NCBI GenBank assembly: GCA_002333125.1
Contig: DDBM01000195.1
Coordinates: 1 to 5,530, forward strand
Direction of reading: 5' to 3'
Origin: Moraxellaceae bacterium UBA2032
GTDB taxonomy: Bacteria; Pseudomonadota; Gammaproteobacteria; Pseudomonadales; Moraxellaceae
Length of the DNA stretch: 5,530 bases
The first letter of the stretch is position 1, and the number at the start of each line of letters is the position of its first letter. Shown here piece after piece: positions 1 to 5,530 of the stretch. A program made the position numbers and the translations under genes. Below the pieces are notes generated by a model. The model worked only from the letters and a program-made list of their open reading frames with translations. It was not told the DNA's origin and made no database searches.

Positions 1-937
1 ACATTTCGCTACAGCCATATAAACCATCAACAAAGGGGTTGATATTTAAAGTTTTAGGCAACGGGAGATTATGATTAAGACGTTTAATCATATTTTGATA
101 GGTGCTGTTATCTTGGTCGCGCAAAATTAAACTATGCACAATGGCATCACCCAACGAGCCAATGCCAATTTGCAGTGTGCCGCCATCTTGAACTAAAGAG
201 CTGGCGTGTAAGCCAATCGCATAATCACTTAGAGTGACTTTCATATTAGGGGTAGAAAACAGGGTGTGTGTGCCTGTAGGGTCGTCAATAATAATATCAA
301 ACTGCTCGGCAGAGACTTCGGCATCATTAGGCATAAACGGTAATTTATAGTTAATCACCCCAACGGCAAAAATGCGTTCGCCTGCATCACGGCGTGGTTG
401 TACTAATTCTAATAAATCTTCACTTAAATCAGGGTTACAAGACAAACTATAACGGCGTGTGCCATCGGCTTCGTCACGCACCGCAATAGATTGGCAAATG
501 ACGTTAACGCCATTTGCAGCCATGTCACGCGCAATATGGGTGTAGTTGCTATTAATATAGTTTTGTTGTGCCGCAGAGTTATTAAGCCAGTCACCAGACT
601 TTAAAAAGAATTCGTTTACGCTAATGTTGTTGGGTACTTTTTTGGCTTTGAGGTCTTTAACGTAATCTAAATCGGGATAGTCGCCAAAAACACGCTCTAC
701 AAATGGGTTTAAAAAACGTGCTTCGAGGTCGCTAGTAGCCGTAGGTTTAACTAAAGATAAGGCACTAAAAATATGTAAGCAACGCTCTGGTGCATTGCTA
801 ATACGTTGATACATGGCATTAATAAAGGTGTTGGGTTTACCTAAGCCTAAAGGCGAACCTAAACGAATATCGCCCTCTATTTTGTTGATAATATCCGAGA
901 CAGCTTGCTCGATAGAGTTGTAAAATTTAACGGGCAT
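1..937 (-). CDS. Acetyl-CoA hydrolase/transferase family protein (N-terminal 312 residues, C-terminus outside window)
   Basis: The frame starts at the ATG at 937 and stays open to base 1, so the C-terminal part lies outside the window. The ATG is preceded by a good ribosome site, AGGAG at 947-951, nine bases upstream. Recognisable segments are RLGSPLGLGKPN (residues 25-36), GGTLQIGIGSLGDAI (252-266) and GLYGCSEM (305-312). This is the pattern of the long acetyl-CoA hydrolase / 4-hydroxybutyrate CoA-transferase-like family. Members cleave acyl-CoA thioesters or move CoA between carboxylates in the cytoplasm. By family comparison E311 in the CSEM segment (bases 5-7) should be the catalytic glutamate that forms the glutamyl-CoA intermediate; the window ends just after it. 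No signal peptide or membrane segment is seen. The upstream side abuts repeat copy A. The family call is firm. The substrate, and hydrolase versus transferase activity, cannot be decided here. Confidence 0.87.
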   Translation of the reverse strand, partial: MPVKFYNSIEQAVSDIINKIEGDIRLGSPLGLGKPNTFINAMYQRISNAPERCLHIFSALSLVKPTATSDLEARFLNPFVERVFGDYPDLDYVKDLKAKKVPNNISVNEFFLKSGDWLNNSAAQQNYINSNYTHIARDMAANGVNVICQSIAVRDEADGTRRYSLSCNPDLSEDLLELVQPRRDAGERIFAVGVINYKLPFMPNDAEVSAEQFDIIIDDPTGTHTLFSTPNMKVTLSDYAIGLHASSLVQDGGTLQIGIGSLGDAIVHSLILRDQDNSTYQNMIKRLNHNLPLPKTLNINPFVDGLYGCSEM

Positions 938-982
938 ATAAAAACACTCCTAGAGTATAAGTTTGGGTTATTGAGAAATTTA

Positions 983-1011
983 TTTTTAGAGGCTGTTGAC
1001 GTTTGAGTTAA
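983..1011 (-). promoter_or_regulatory. Weak candidate promoter for the acetyl-CoA hydrolase gene, partly inside repeat copy A
   Basis: Read on the minus strand, TTAACT (1006-1011) and TAAAAA (983-988) are separated by 17 bases. Each matches the sigma-70 consensus at four of six positions. Transcription would start about 40 bases before the ATG at 937, leaving the AGGAG site intact. The -35-like hexamer lies inside repeat copy A. AT-rich DNA gives such matches by chance, so this is only a candidate. Confidence 0.25.
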
Positions 1012-1143
1012 CTGCCTATTTTGGCTAAAATTTGAGCATATTATGCTATTCTTCCCTCACTCTAGCTCTCTCCCAACGGGAGAGAGAACTCCCTCTCCCG
1101 TTGGGAGAGGGTTGGGGTGAGGGCTAAATTAAAACGTCAACAG
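993..1143. repeat. MITE-like structured repeat, copy A (151 bp)
   Basis: The ends are a perfect 12-bp inverted repeat, CTGTTGACGTTT at 993-1004 and AAACGTCAACAG at 1132-1143. Inside, CCCTCAC (1054-1060) pairs with GTGAGGG (1117-1123) and encloses two tandem hairpins. A small dyad AGCAT/ATGCT lies at 1035-1047. The stretch 1025-1129 recurs, inverted and diverged, at 4475-4553. The element has no coding capacity, so it would be a non-autonomous mobile element or a dispersed palindromic repeat. I see no clear target-site duplication beside the ends. It lies between the divergent hydrolase and YkgJ-family genes, on the promoter side of both. Confidence 0.85.
1066..1111. repeat. Tandem double hairpin in copy A
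   Basis: Two near-identical palindromes stand side by side. In the first, CTCTCTCCC (1066-1074) pairs with GGGAGAGAG (1078-1086) across an AAC loop. In the second, CCCTCTCCC (1091-1099) pairs with GGGAGAGGG (1103-1111) across a GTT loop. The two units are also nearly reverse complements of each other, so they can form two 9-bp hairpins or one long stem. No T-run follows on either strand, so a classical intrinsic terminator is not supported. Confidence 0.85.
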
Positions 1144-1212
1144 ACCATAGCAAAAACTCTTAATTTTTGTAAGGTTAATATCTTTTAGCATACGCCAATC
1201 GCTTGTTTTGGC

Positions 1213-1219
1213 AAGAGAG
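1213..1219 (+). promoter_or_regulatory. Ribosome binding site that decides the YkgJ-family start
   Basis: The purine run AAGAGAG ends five bases before the ATG at 1225. This favours that ATG over the in-frame TTG at 1222, which would leave only two bases of spacing. A 5-bp hairpin, GCCAA (1194-1198) with TTGGC (1208-1212), ends at the base before this site; its significance is unknown. Confidence 0.5.
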
Positions 1220-1224
1220 TTTTG

Positions 1225-1515
1225 ATGATACAACAGATTTTGGTGACTACTATTGAGCTGCCATTAAGCTGTAGATTGGGCTGTGCCGCGTGTTGTATTG
1301 CACCGTCAATTTCGTCGCCTATTCCTAATATGCCATTAGGTAAACCTGCGGGGGTACGTTGTGTACAGTTAGACGAAGCAGGCTTGTGTAAAATTTTTGC
1401 TTTGCCAAGCCGCCCCAAAGTGTGTGGTAGTTTGCAGCCTAGTTTGAGTATGTGTGGCCAAAATCGTGAGCAAGCAATGGTTTATTTGAGCGAGTTGGAG
1501 CAGTTGACGAGTTAA
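1225..1515 (+). CDS. YkgJ-family cysteine cluster protein
   Basis: This small protein has 96 residues counted from the ATG at 1225, with eight cysteines: C16, C20, C23, C24, C46, C55, C67 and C77. The CxxxCxxCC cluster, the segment [21 protein letters not shown], the LCKIF segment with C55 and the C67/C77 pair are typical of short YkgJ-family proteins. These are annotated as putative zinc- or iron-chelating domains, and the pattern suggests a bound metal or Fe-S centre. The biochemical role of the family is not established. It is predicted to be cytoplasmic, with no signal peptide or membrane segment. It is a single-gene unit, divergent from the hydrolase gene and convergent with the symporter gene, so context gives no functional hint. 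The family call is confident; a specific function is not offered. Confidence 0.87.
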   Translation: MIQQILVTTIELPLSCRLGCAACCIAPSISSPIPNMPLGKPAGVRCVQLDEAGLCKIFALPSRPKVCGSLQPSLSMCGQNREQAMVYLSELEQLTS

Positions 1516-1522
1516 ACAGTTC

Positions 1523-1611
1523 AGGACTTACGCATTGCACCGCAATTAGCGCGTTTTGTGAACATAAAATCGTTGAAATGCGAACAAATAAGAGATAACC
1601 GCGTAAGTCCT
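1523..1611. repeat. Second MITE-like inverted-repeat element (89 bp)
   Basis: A perfect 11-bp inverted repeat, AGGACTTACGC (1523-1533) and GCGTAAGTCCT (1601-1611), bounds an AT-rich stretch with no coding potential. Just inside the left end is a 5-bp hairpin, ATTGC (1534-1538) with GCAAT (1542-1546). The structure looks like a short non-autonomous insertion element or the fused ends of a decayed insertion sequence. It shares no sequence with copies A and B. No clear target duplication is seen. It lies between the convergent YkgJ-family and symporter genes, where an insertion would do little harm. Confidence 0.65.
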
Positions 1612-1617
1612 AAGTTA

Positions 1618-1660
1618 AGCCTGTATGAAGCATCGCGTAATACAGGAATGACCACAGGCT
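1618..1660 (-). terminator. Candidate 3' hairpin(s) of the symporter transcript
   Basis: Five bases beyond the symporter stop codon two alternative stems share one arm. AGCCTGT/ACAGGCT pairs 1654-1660 with 1618-1624. CCTGTAT/ATACAGG pairs 1640-1646 with 1620-1626. They cannot form together. Only TTAA follows instead of a T-run, so it is a weak intrinsic terminator at best and may simply protect the 3' end. Confidence 0.35.
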
Positions 1661-1664
1661 AAAG

Positions 1665-2885
1665 CTAAGCACTATGCTTATCTACAATCAAACTCGTCAC
1701 CATATCACCCTCAACATTAACAGCCGTGCGTACCGTATCTAACAAACGGTCTATAGGTAACAAAATCGCCACCGCCTCCGCAGGCAAACCCACCGACTGT
1801 AATACCATCACCATTGTCACCATGCCCGCACTAGGAATACCGGGTGCGCCAATAGAAGCCAACATCACCGTGACACAAATAATTAATTGTTGGCCAAGAC
1901 TGAGGTCTAAACCTACTAAATTAGCCACAAATAACGCGGCAGCAGCTTCGTAAAGTGCGGTGCCGTCCATATTTAATTGTGCCCCTAATGGCACTACAAA
2001 ACCCGATACTTTAGGGCTAACTTTTAAGTCTTGCTGTAAGCAATTTAAGGTAATAGGCAGGGTGGCGGCACTGGAGCTGGTAGCAAAGGCAGTTAGTAAG
2101 GCAGGTCGCGCACCACGCCAAAATTGTAACGGTGAGACCCGCGTAAACAGCCACAAAAATAGCGGCAACGTGACCAAACCATGAAACAGCGTCGTGCCTG
2201 TCACTACCGCCATAAATTGAGCCAAAGTACCTAATAATGCTGAGTTTTCGGCAACCACTAATTTAAGTAATAACGCCATAATACCAAAGGGTGCAAGCTG
2301 CATAATCCAGCCCACTAACTGCATACAAAGCGCAAAGCCTTCGTTAAATAAAGCGTGTAATTTAGGATAGGCTTCACCTTTGACCGCTAAAGCTACGCCA
2401 ATAAACAAGGCAAACACCACTACCGCCAAAATATTACCCTGAGATAACGCCGTAAAAGGATTAACAAACACATTTTTGACCAGACTTTGCAAAAATTCGC
2501 CTGTGCTAAGTTGCGAGGCTTCAAAACCTTGCAAATTAGCTTCAAACAAATGCAGCGATAAGCCTTTGCCTGTTTCAAACAAATGAGCCGCGCCTAAGCC
2601 TAAAATAATGGCTAAACTGGTGGTGAAAGCAAAACACAATAAGGTAATTTGCCAAACACGATGCATTTGTTGATGGGCGCGTAAATTAGCCACCCCCACC
2701 ACAATCGAGCAAAAGACTAATGGAATAAGCACCATTTTGAGTAAGCCAATAAACAGCGAACCCACTAAACCCGCGCTATACAAAATAGCCTCATTAAGTG
2801 CGGTGTTGGGCGCGTAGTAACGTAAGATAGAGCCTAATATCAGCCCTAAAAAAGCACCTAAAAAAATACGGCTATTTAATGACAT
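1665..2885 (-). CDS. Dicarboxylate/amino acid:cation symporter (DAACS/SLC1 family)
   Basis: This 406-residue inner-membrane protein of usual family length should import acidic amino acids or C4-dicarboxylates with Na+ or H+. The ATG at 2885 has AAAAGG (2893-2898) seven bases upstream. Hydrophobic segments occur throughout. The core motifs are a serine-rich HP1 tip SSSAATLP (270-277), NMDGT (305-309) in TM7, HP2 ASIGAPGIPSAG (343-354), and the TM8 segment with D379, D383, R386, T387, N390 and D394. By comparison with GltPh these match D390, D394, R397, T398, N401 and D405. The arginine that binds the substrate side-chain carboxylate is therefore kept, which favours an acidic over a neutral substrate. 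The GltPh HP1 arginine R276 is replaced by S270, and position 384 is Thr rather than the Arg found in mammalian EAATs; R380 sits one turn earlier. The gene is divergent from the diguanylate cyclase gene. Glutamate, aspartate and succinate cannot be told apart here. Confidence 0.94.
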   Translation of the reverse strand: MSLNSRIFLGAFLGLILGSILRYYAPNTALNEAILYSAGLVGSLFIGLLKMVLIPLVFCSIVVGVANLRAHQQMHRVWQITLLCFAFTTSLAIILGLGAAHLFETGKGLSLHLFEANLQGFEASQLSTGEFLQSLVKNVFVNPFTALSQGNILAVVVFALFIGVALAVKGEAYPKLHALFNEGFALCMQLVGWIMQLAPFGIMALLLKLVVAENSALLGTLAQFMAVVTGTTLFHGLVTLPLFLWLFTRVSPLQFWRGARPALLTAFATSSSAATLPITLNCLQQDLKVSPKVSGFVVPLGAQLNMDGTALYEAAAALFVANLVGLDLSLGQQLIICVTVMLASIGAPGIPSAGMVTMVMVLQSVGLPAEAVAILLPIDRLLDTVRTAVNVEGDMVTSLIVDKHSA

Positions 2886-2913
2886 GGTAATGCCTTTTAA
2901 CTAAAACAAGATG

Positions 2914-2943
2914 TTTACAGCACAGTCAGTGCTAAGGTCTAGT
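2914..2943 (+). promoter_or_regulatory. Candidate promoter with embedded dyad for the diguanylate cyclase gene
   Basis: TTTACA (2914-2919, five of six matches to the -35 consensus) is followed after 18 bases by TCTAGT (2938-2943, four of six to the -10). The spacer contains the dyad AGCAC (2919-2923) N5 GTGCT (2929-2933), a position where a bound repressor would block RNA polymerase. The 2886-2990 gap also has to hold the promoter of the divergent symporter gene; I could not identify that one. The promoter call is tentative; the dyad is directly visible but short. Confidence 0.3.
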
Positions 2944-2990
2944 ATGTGTTTTCTATTGTCATTCCCTAACGAAGCATACTCAGTTAAAAT

Positions 2991-4466
2991 ATGGTCTTTA
3001 TTTGTTCAGAGTCAGGCATGATTAAATTTTTGCAACGCCGTAAATTAACGGTGATTTTATGCCTACTGTTAAGTGTTTCTTTTTTGACGGTCTCTTTAAT
3101 TAGTTATTATGCCTCTAAAAATGCGATTCATTTGGCTTTAGTCGAAAAAGAGTTACCGTTAACCTCTAATGCGATTTATGCCGAGCTACAAAAAGACTTA
3201 GTACGACCCTTTTTTATTTCATCCATGATGGCCAGTAATACCTTTTTACATGATTGGGTGGCTGCTGGCGAACAACATCCCGAACTAATTAGCCGTTATT
3301 TACAAGAAACAAAAGAAACTTATCAGGTCTTTACCAGTTTTTTTGTGTCCGATAAAACCCAAAATTATTACTATCCTAAAGGTATTTTAAAAACAGTCTC
3401 GCCCACAGATAAAGCCGATAAATGGTTTTATCGGGTGCGTGATTTAAAAGACCCTTACGAAATTAACATTGATTACGACCAAGCCCACGATAACACCTTA
3501 ACCATTTTTATGAATTTTAGAGTGTTTAACCAGCAAAAAGAGTATTTAGGCGCAACAGGTGTGGGCTTGAGTATGACGCGTTTGTATCAGTTATTGAGTC
3601 ATTATGAGCGTGAGTATCAAAAAAATATTTATTTGGTTGATAGTACAGGACGCATTCGTCTAACAGGCAATAATCGTTTGCACTATAATCGCTCTATTTT
3701 ACAAATAGAAGGCTTAAAAGATATTGCCGATGATATTTTGTCGCGTAAAAAACAAGATTTTCAGTATAGCGTTAAAGCGGAGCATTATTTGCTTCATGTG
3801 CAATATATGCCCGAAGTACGTTTGTTTTTATTTGTAGAAACCGAAGAAAACAAAGCCATTGCCGATGTGCGTCATGCTTTATATCTTAACTTAATTGTTT
3901 TTGTGTTGGTTGTTTTGGCCACGATTGTATTAACCAATATGATGGTGAGTTTTTATCAAAAAAAATTAGCAGTCATGGCTACGATTGACCACTTAACCCA
4001 ATTAATGAACCGTCAAGCCTTTGAAATGTTTAGCCTTAATATGTTAGCTGATAGCAGGCGTTCGCATACCTCTTTAGCGGTGATGATGATAGATATTGAC
4101 CATTTTAAAAAAGTAAATGATACCTATGGTCATGCTGCAGGCGATAAAGTTTTACAAGAAGTAGCGGCTATTTTAAAAAATACCGTACGCGAAGCAGATT
4201 TGGTGTGTCGTTGGGGTGGCGAAGAATTTGTGGTTTTTTTACACAAATGTGCAGTAGCCGATGCAGAGCGTATTGCCGAACAATTGCGTAGTAAAGTCGC
4301 TGCACAGTTATATGAGTACGAGTTATACCATTTGAATGTGACGCTAAGTATAGGTATTGCAAGCTATCGCCATGATGAAGGCTTGCAAGAGGTGATGGCA
4401 CGCGCTGATGGGGCGTTGTATCTTGCTAAAGACACGGGACGTAATAGGGTGGTGGCGCGGGGTTAG
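2991..4466 (+). CDS. Membrane diguanylate cyclase with periplasmic Cache-type sensor and GGDEF domain
   Basis: The 491-residue protein makes c-di-GMP from two GTP. Residues 14-19 are basic and TM1 spans about 20-40. A periplasmic region (about 42-295) looks like a double-Cache sensor, with WFYRVRDLKDPYEINIDYD (145-163), MNFRVF (174-179) and GATGVGLSM (187-195). TM2 spans about 298-318 and the cytoplasmic GGDEF domain about 328-489. Catalytic features are DHLT (333-336), the metal-binding segment IDIDHFKKVNDTYGHAAGD (367-385) and GGEEF (409-413). An RxxD inhibitory site (R400-D403) precedes the signature by five residues, so the enzyme should be active and product-inhibited. No EAL domain is present. 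The start is uncertain: neither ATG 2991 nor ATG 3018 (residue 10) has a strong ribosome site. The shorter form, beginning MIKFLQRRK, makes a more natural membrane anchor. The ligand is unknown, and the amino-acid-binding Cache motif YxxxxRxWY is not seen. Confidence 0.95.
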   Translation: MVFICSESGMIKFLQRRKLTVILCLLLSVSFLTVSLISYYASKNAIHLALVEKELPLTSNAIYAELQKDLVRPFFISSMMASNTFLHDWVAAGEQHPELISRYLQETKETYQVFTSFFVSDKTQNYYYPKGILKTVSPTDKADKWFYRVRDLKDPYEINIDYDQAHDNTLTIFMNFRVFNQQKEYLGATGVGLSMTRLYQLLSHYEREYQKNIYLVDSTGRIRLTGNNRLHYNRSILQIEGLKDIADDILSRKKQDFQYSVKAEHYLLHVQYMPEVRLFLFVETEENKAIADVRHALYLNLIVFVLVVLATIVLTNMMVSFYQKKLAVMATIDHLTQLMNRQAFEMFSLNMLADSRRSHTSLAVMMIDIDHFKKVNDTYGHAAGDKVLQEVAAILKNTVREADLVCRWGGEEFVVFLHKCAVADAERIAEQLRSKVAAQLYEYELYHLNVTLSIGIASYRHDEGLQEVMARADGALYLAKDTGRNRVVARG

Positions 4467-4474
4467 GGGCTGAT

Positions 4475-4578
4475 ATTTAGCCCTCACCCCAATCCTCTCC
4501 CGAAGGGCGAGAGCTAGAGTGAGGGAAGAATAGCATGTATGCTCAAATTTTAGTCGAAACAGACACGCGCTCAAACGT
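4475..4578. repeat. MITE-like structured repeat, copy B (inverted relative to copy A)
   Basis: The reverse complement of 4475-4553 matches copy A at 1025-1129. The 45-46 bp core from CTAAAATTTGAGCAT to CTAGCTCTC differs by one substitution and one indel, and the segment ending GGGGTGAGGGCTAAAT differs at one base. An outer CTCAAACGT (4570-4578) corresponds to ACGTTTGAG at the start of copy A. Copy B has only one internal hairpin, CTCTCCC (4495-4501) with GGGCGAG (4505-4511), which has one mismatch. Its terminal inverted repeats are degraded. It fills almost the whole gap between the convergent diguanylate cyclase and ABC-F genes. Confidence 0.85.
4481..4525. terminator. Possible bidirectional terminator supplied by copy B
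   Basis: CCCTCAC (4481-4487) pairs with GTGAGGG (4519-4525) around the inner hairpin at 4495-4511. The structure stands 14 bases past the diguanylate cyclase stop and between two convergent genes, where a shared terminator is expected. Neither strand has a clear T-run directly after the stem, so the role is inferred from position only. Confidence 0.3.
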
Positions 4579-4582
4579 TCTA

Positions 4583-5530
4583 CTAACCGCCTGCAATCTC
4601 GTAGGCTTCGAGTGCTTGTAAATAAGCCACTTCAACCTCAGCTAACTCGGCATCGACTTTGCTTTTTTCGGCTAACAGCTTTTTGAGTTTATCTTTGTTA
4701 GTGTCTTGATAAATACTCATATCTTCAAGTTGATGCGCCAGTTTAGCTTGTTGTTCGGTTAAACGGGCAAACTTTGCTTCGAGCTTTTCGGCTTGTTGTT
4801 TGAGAGGGCGTAAAATATGTAAATTATCACCTACAGGCTTGGTTTCTTGACGTTCTTGGCGTTTTTCTTCACGGGTGGCGCTGCTTTCTACTTTAACATC
4901 TTGTTTGGCACGCCACTCTTTAAGCCATGCGGCATAATCGACTAATGAGCCGCCAAAAATATCAATTTTTCCATCGGCAACCAACATAAACTCGTCGCAA
5001 CAACTGCCTAATAATTGTCTATCGTGCGACACCACAATTAACGCGCCCGTAAAGGCTTGTAAGGCCATACTTAAAGCATGACGCATTTCGAGGTCTAAAT
5101 GGTTAGTTGGTTCATCTAAAACCAATACATTAGGGCGTTGCCAAACAATCAACGCCAACGCTAACCGGGCTTTTTCGCCACCCGAAAAGTTTTCTACCGT
5201 GGTAGTTACACGATCGCCATTAAAACCAAAACTGCCTAAAAATTTACGCAATTCGAGTTCGCCTGTACGCGAAGCAATACGGGTCAAAGCCAATAAGGGA
5301 CTGGCTTGCATATCTAAATGGTCAACTTGATGTTGAGCAAAATAACCAATCAGTAAATGCTCGCTGGCCACGCGCTCACCTGCCAACAAGGGCAACTCAC
5401 CCACAAAAGTTTTAATTAAGGTCGATTTACCTGCACCATTAGGCCCTAATAAACCAATACGGCTTTCGGGTGTGATGTTGAGGTTGATGTTATTAACGAT
5501 GATTTTGCTGCCATAACCTGCATTTACTTC
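4583..5530 (-). CDS. yheS: ABC-F family ATPase, YheS-like (C-terminal 315 residues; N-terminus outside window)
   Basis: The frame is open to the right edge and stops at TAG (4583-4585). The fragment is the second ATPase domain plus the C-terminal tail of an ABC-F protein. These cytoplasmic, non-transport ABC proteins bind the ribosomal E site and ease stalled translation. Counting from the first codon at 5530, Walker A is GPNGAGKST (29-37, bases 5420-5446), the Q-loop lies in GYFAQHQ (62-68), the signature is FSGGE (115-119), Walker B VLVLDE (135-140) runs into PTNHLDL, and the H-loop is SHDR (168-171). All catalytic residues are present. The entry AGYGSKI, GRFGF-like GSFGFNGD and ALIVWQRPN are YheS-like. 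Residues about 185-310 are charged and helical, fitting the coiled-coil tail. No membrane segment is present. A GTG at 5404 lies downstream of Walker A and cannot be the true start. The ABC-F assignment is firm; YheS is the closest subfamily from memory. Confidence 0.93.
   Translation of the reverse strand, partial: EVNAGYGSKIIVNNINLNITPESRIGLLGPNGAGKSTLIKTFVGELPLLAGERVASEHLLIGYFAQHQVDHLDMQASPLLALTRIASRTGELELRKFLGSFGFNGDRVTTTVENFSGGEKARLALALIVWQRPNVLVLDEPTNHLDLEMRHALSMALQAFTGALIVVSHDRQLLGSCCDEFMLVADGKIDIFGGSLVDYAAWLKEWRAKQDVKVESSATREEKRQERQETKPVGDNLHILRPLKQQAEKLEAKFARLTEQQAKLAHQLEDMSIYQDTNKDKLKKLLAEKSKVDAELAEVEVAYLQALEAYEIAGG

Noticed and set aside
954..959. TATACT on the minus strand as a -10 box for the hydrolase gene
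   Set aside because: Transcription would begin inside the AGGAG ribosome site, which would truncate it.
1054..1123. Short-spaced repeats of copy A as a CRISPR-like array
   Set aside because: There are only two palindromic units with a four-base gap and no spacers; the recurrence at copy B shows a dispersed element.
1151..1169. CAAAAA/TTTTTG hairpin upstream of the YkgJ-family gene
   Set aside because: A six-base A/T stem in AT-rich DNA is easily a chance event, and no terminator or leader peptide accompanies it.
1185..1418. Open frame of 77 codons on the minus strand
   Set aside because: It lies antisense over the YkgJ-family gene, which has a clear conserved cysteine pattern; the antisense product shows no recognisable motif.
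1726..2184. Two open frames on the plus strand (1726-1953 and 1960-2184)
   Set aside because: Both are shadows of the symporter gene on the other strand and show no domain or convincing ribosome site.
4168..4401. Open frame on the minus strand within the GGDEF region
   Set aside because: It is antisense to the most conserved part of the GGDEF domain and has no family features.
4344..4574. Open frame on the minus strand spanning copy B
   Set aside because: It is a translation of the repeat plus the antisense of the GGDEF C-terminus; it is explained by the repeat.
5404..5404. GTG as start of the ABC-F gene
   Set aside because: The frame continues upstream through a complete Walker A motif to the window edge, so the GTG is an internal valine codon.

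Overview
The window holds five protein-coding genes in an AT-rich background; codons such as TTA, ATT, AAA and GAA are favoured in all of them. Two genes are cut by the window edges. The protein types are a long-form acetyl-CoA hydrolase, a YkgJ cysteine-cluster protein, an SLC1/DAACS symporter, a Cache-GGDEF diguanylate cyclase and a YheS-like ABC-F protein. Together they fit a chromosomal segment of a gammaproteobacterium. The interspersed short palindromic repeats would suit a repeat-rich lineage such as Thiotrichales, but that placement is a guess. There are no RNA genes, CRISPR arrays, transposase genes or phage genes.

Layout: 1-937 (minus) is the N-terminal part of an acetyl-CoA hydrolase/transferase family enzyme. 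938-1224 is a gap largely filled by a 151-bp repeat with 12-bp inverted ends and a double hairpin (copy A). 1225-1515 (plus) is a small 8-cysteine YkgJ-family protein. 1516-1664 is a convergent gap holding a second, unrelated 89-bp inverted-repeat element and a pair of competing hairpins. 1665-2885 (minus) is a dicarboxylate/amino acid:cation symporter. 2886-2990 is a short divergent regulatory gap with a small dyad. 2991-4466 (plus) is a membrane diguanylate cyclase. 4467-4582 is a convergent gap filled by copy B of the first repeat, in the opposite orientation. 4583-5530 (minus) is the C-terminal half of a YheS-like ABC-F ATPase.

Functional links are modest. No operon is visible, since every adjacent pair is divergent or convergent. 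The one pairing that suggests joint control is the symporter and the Cache-GGDEF sensor, which share a 105-bp divergent intergenic region; nutrient uptake and c-di-GMP signalling might respond to related cues. The least ordinary content is non-coding: two diverged copies of one structured repeat that differ in hairpin number, one of which abuts or merges with the stop codon of the ABC-F gene, plus a second MITE-like element. I found no convincing new gene system.
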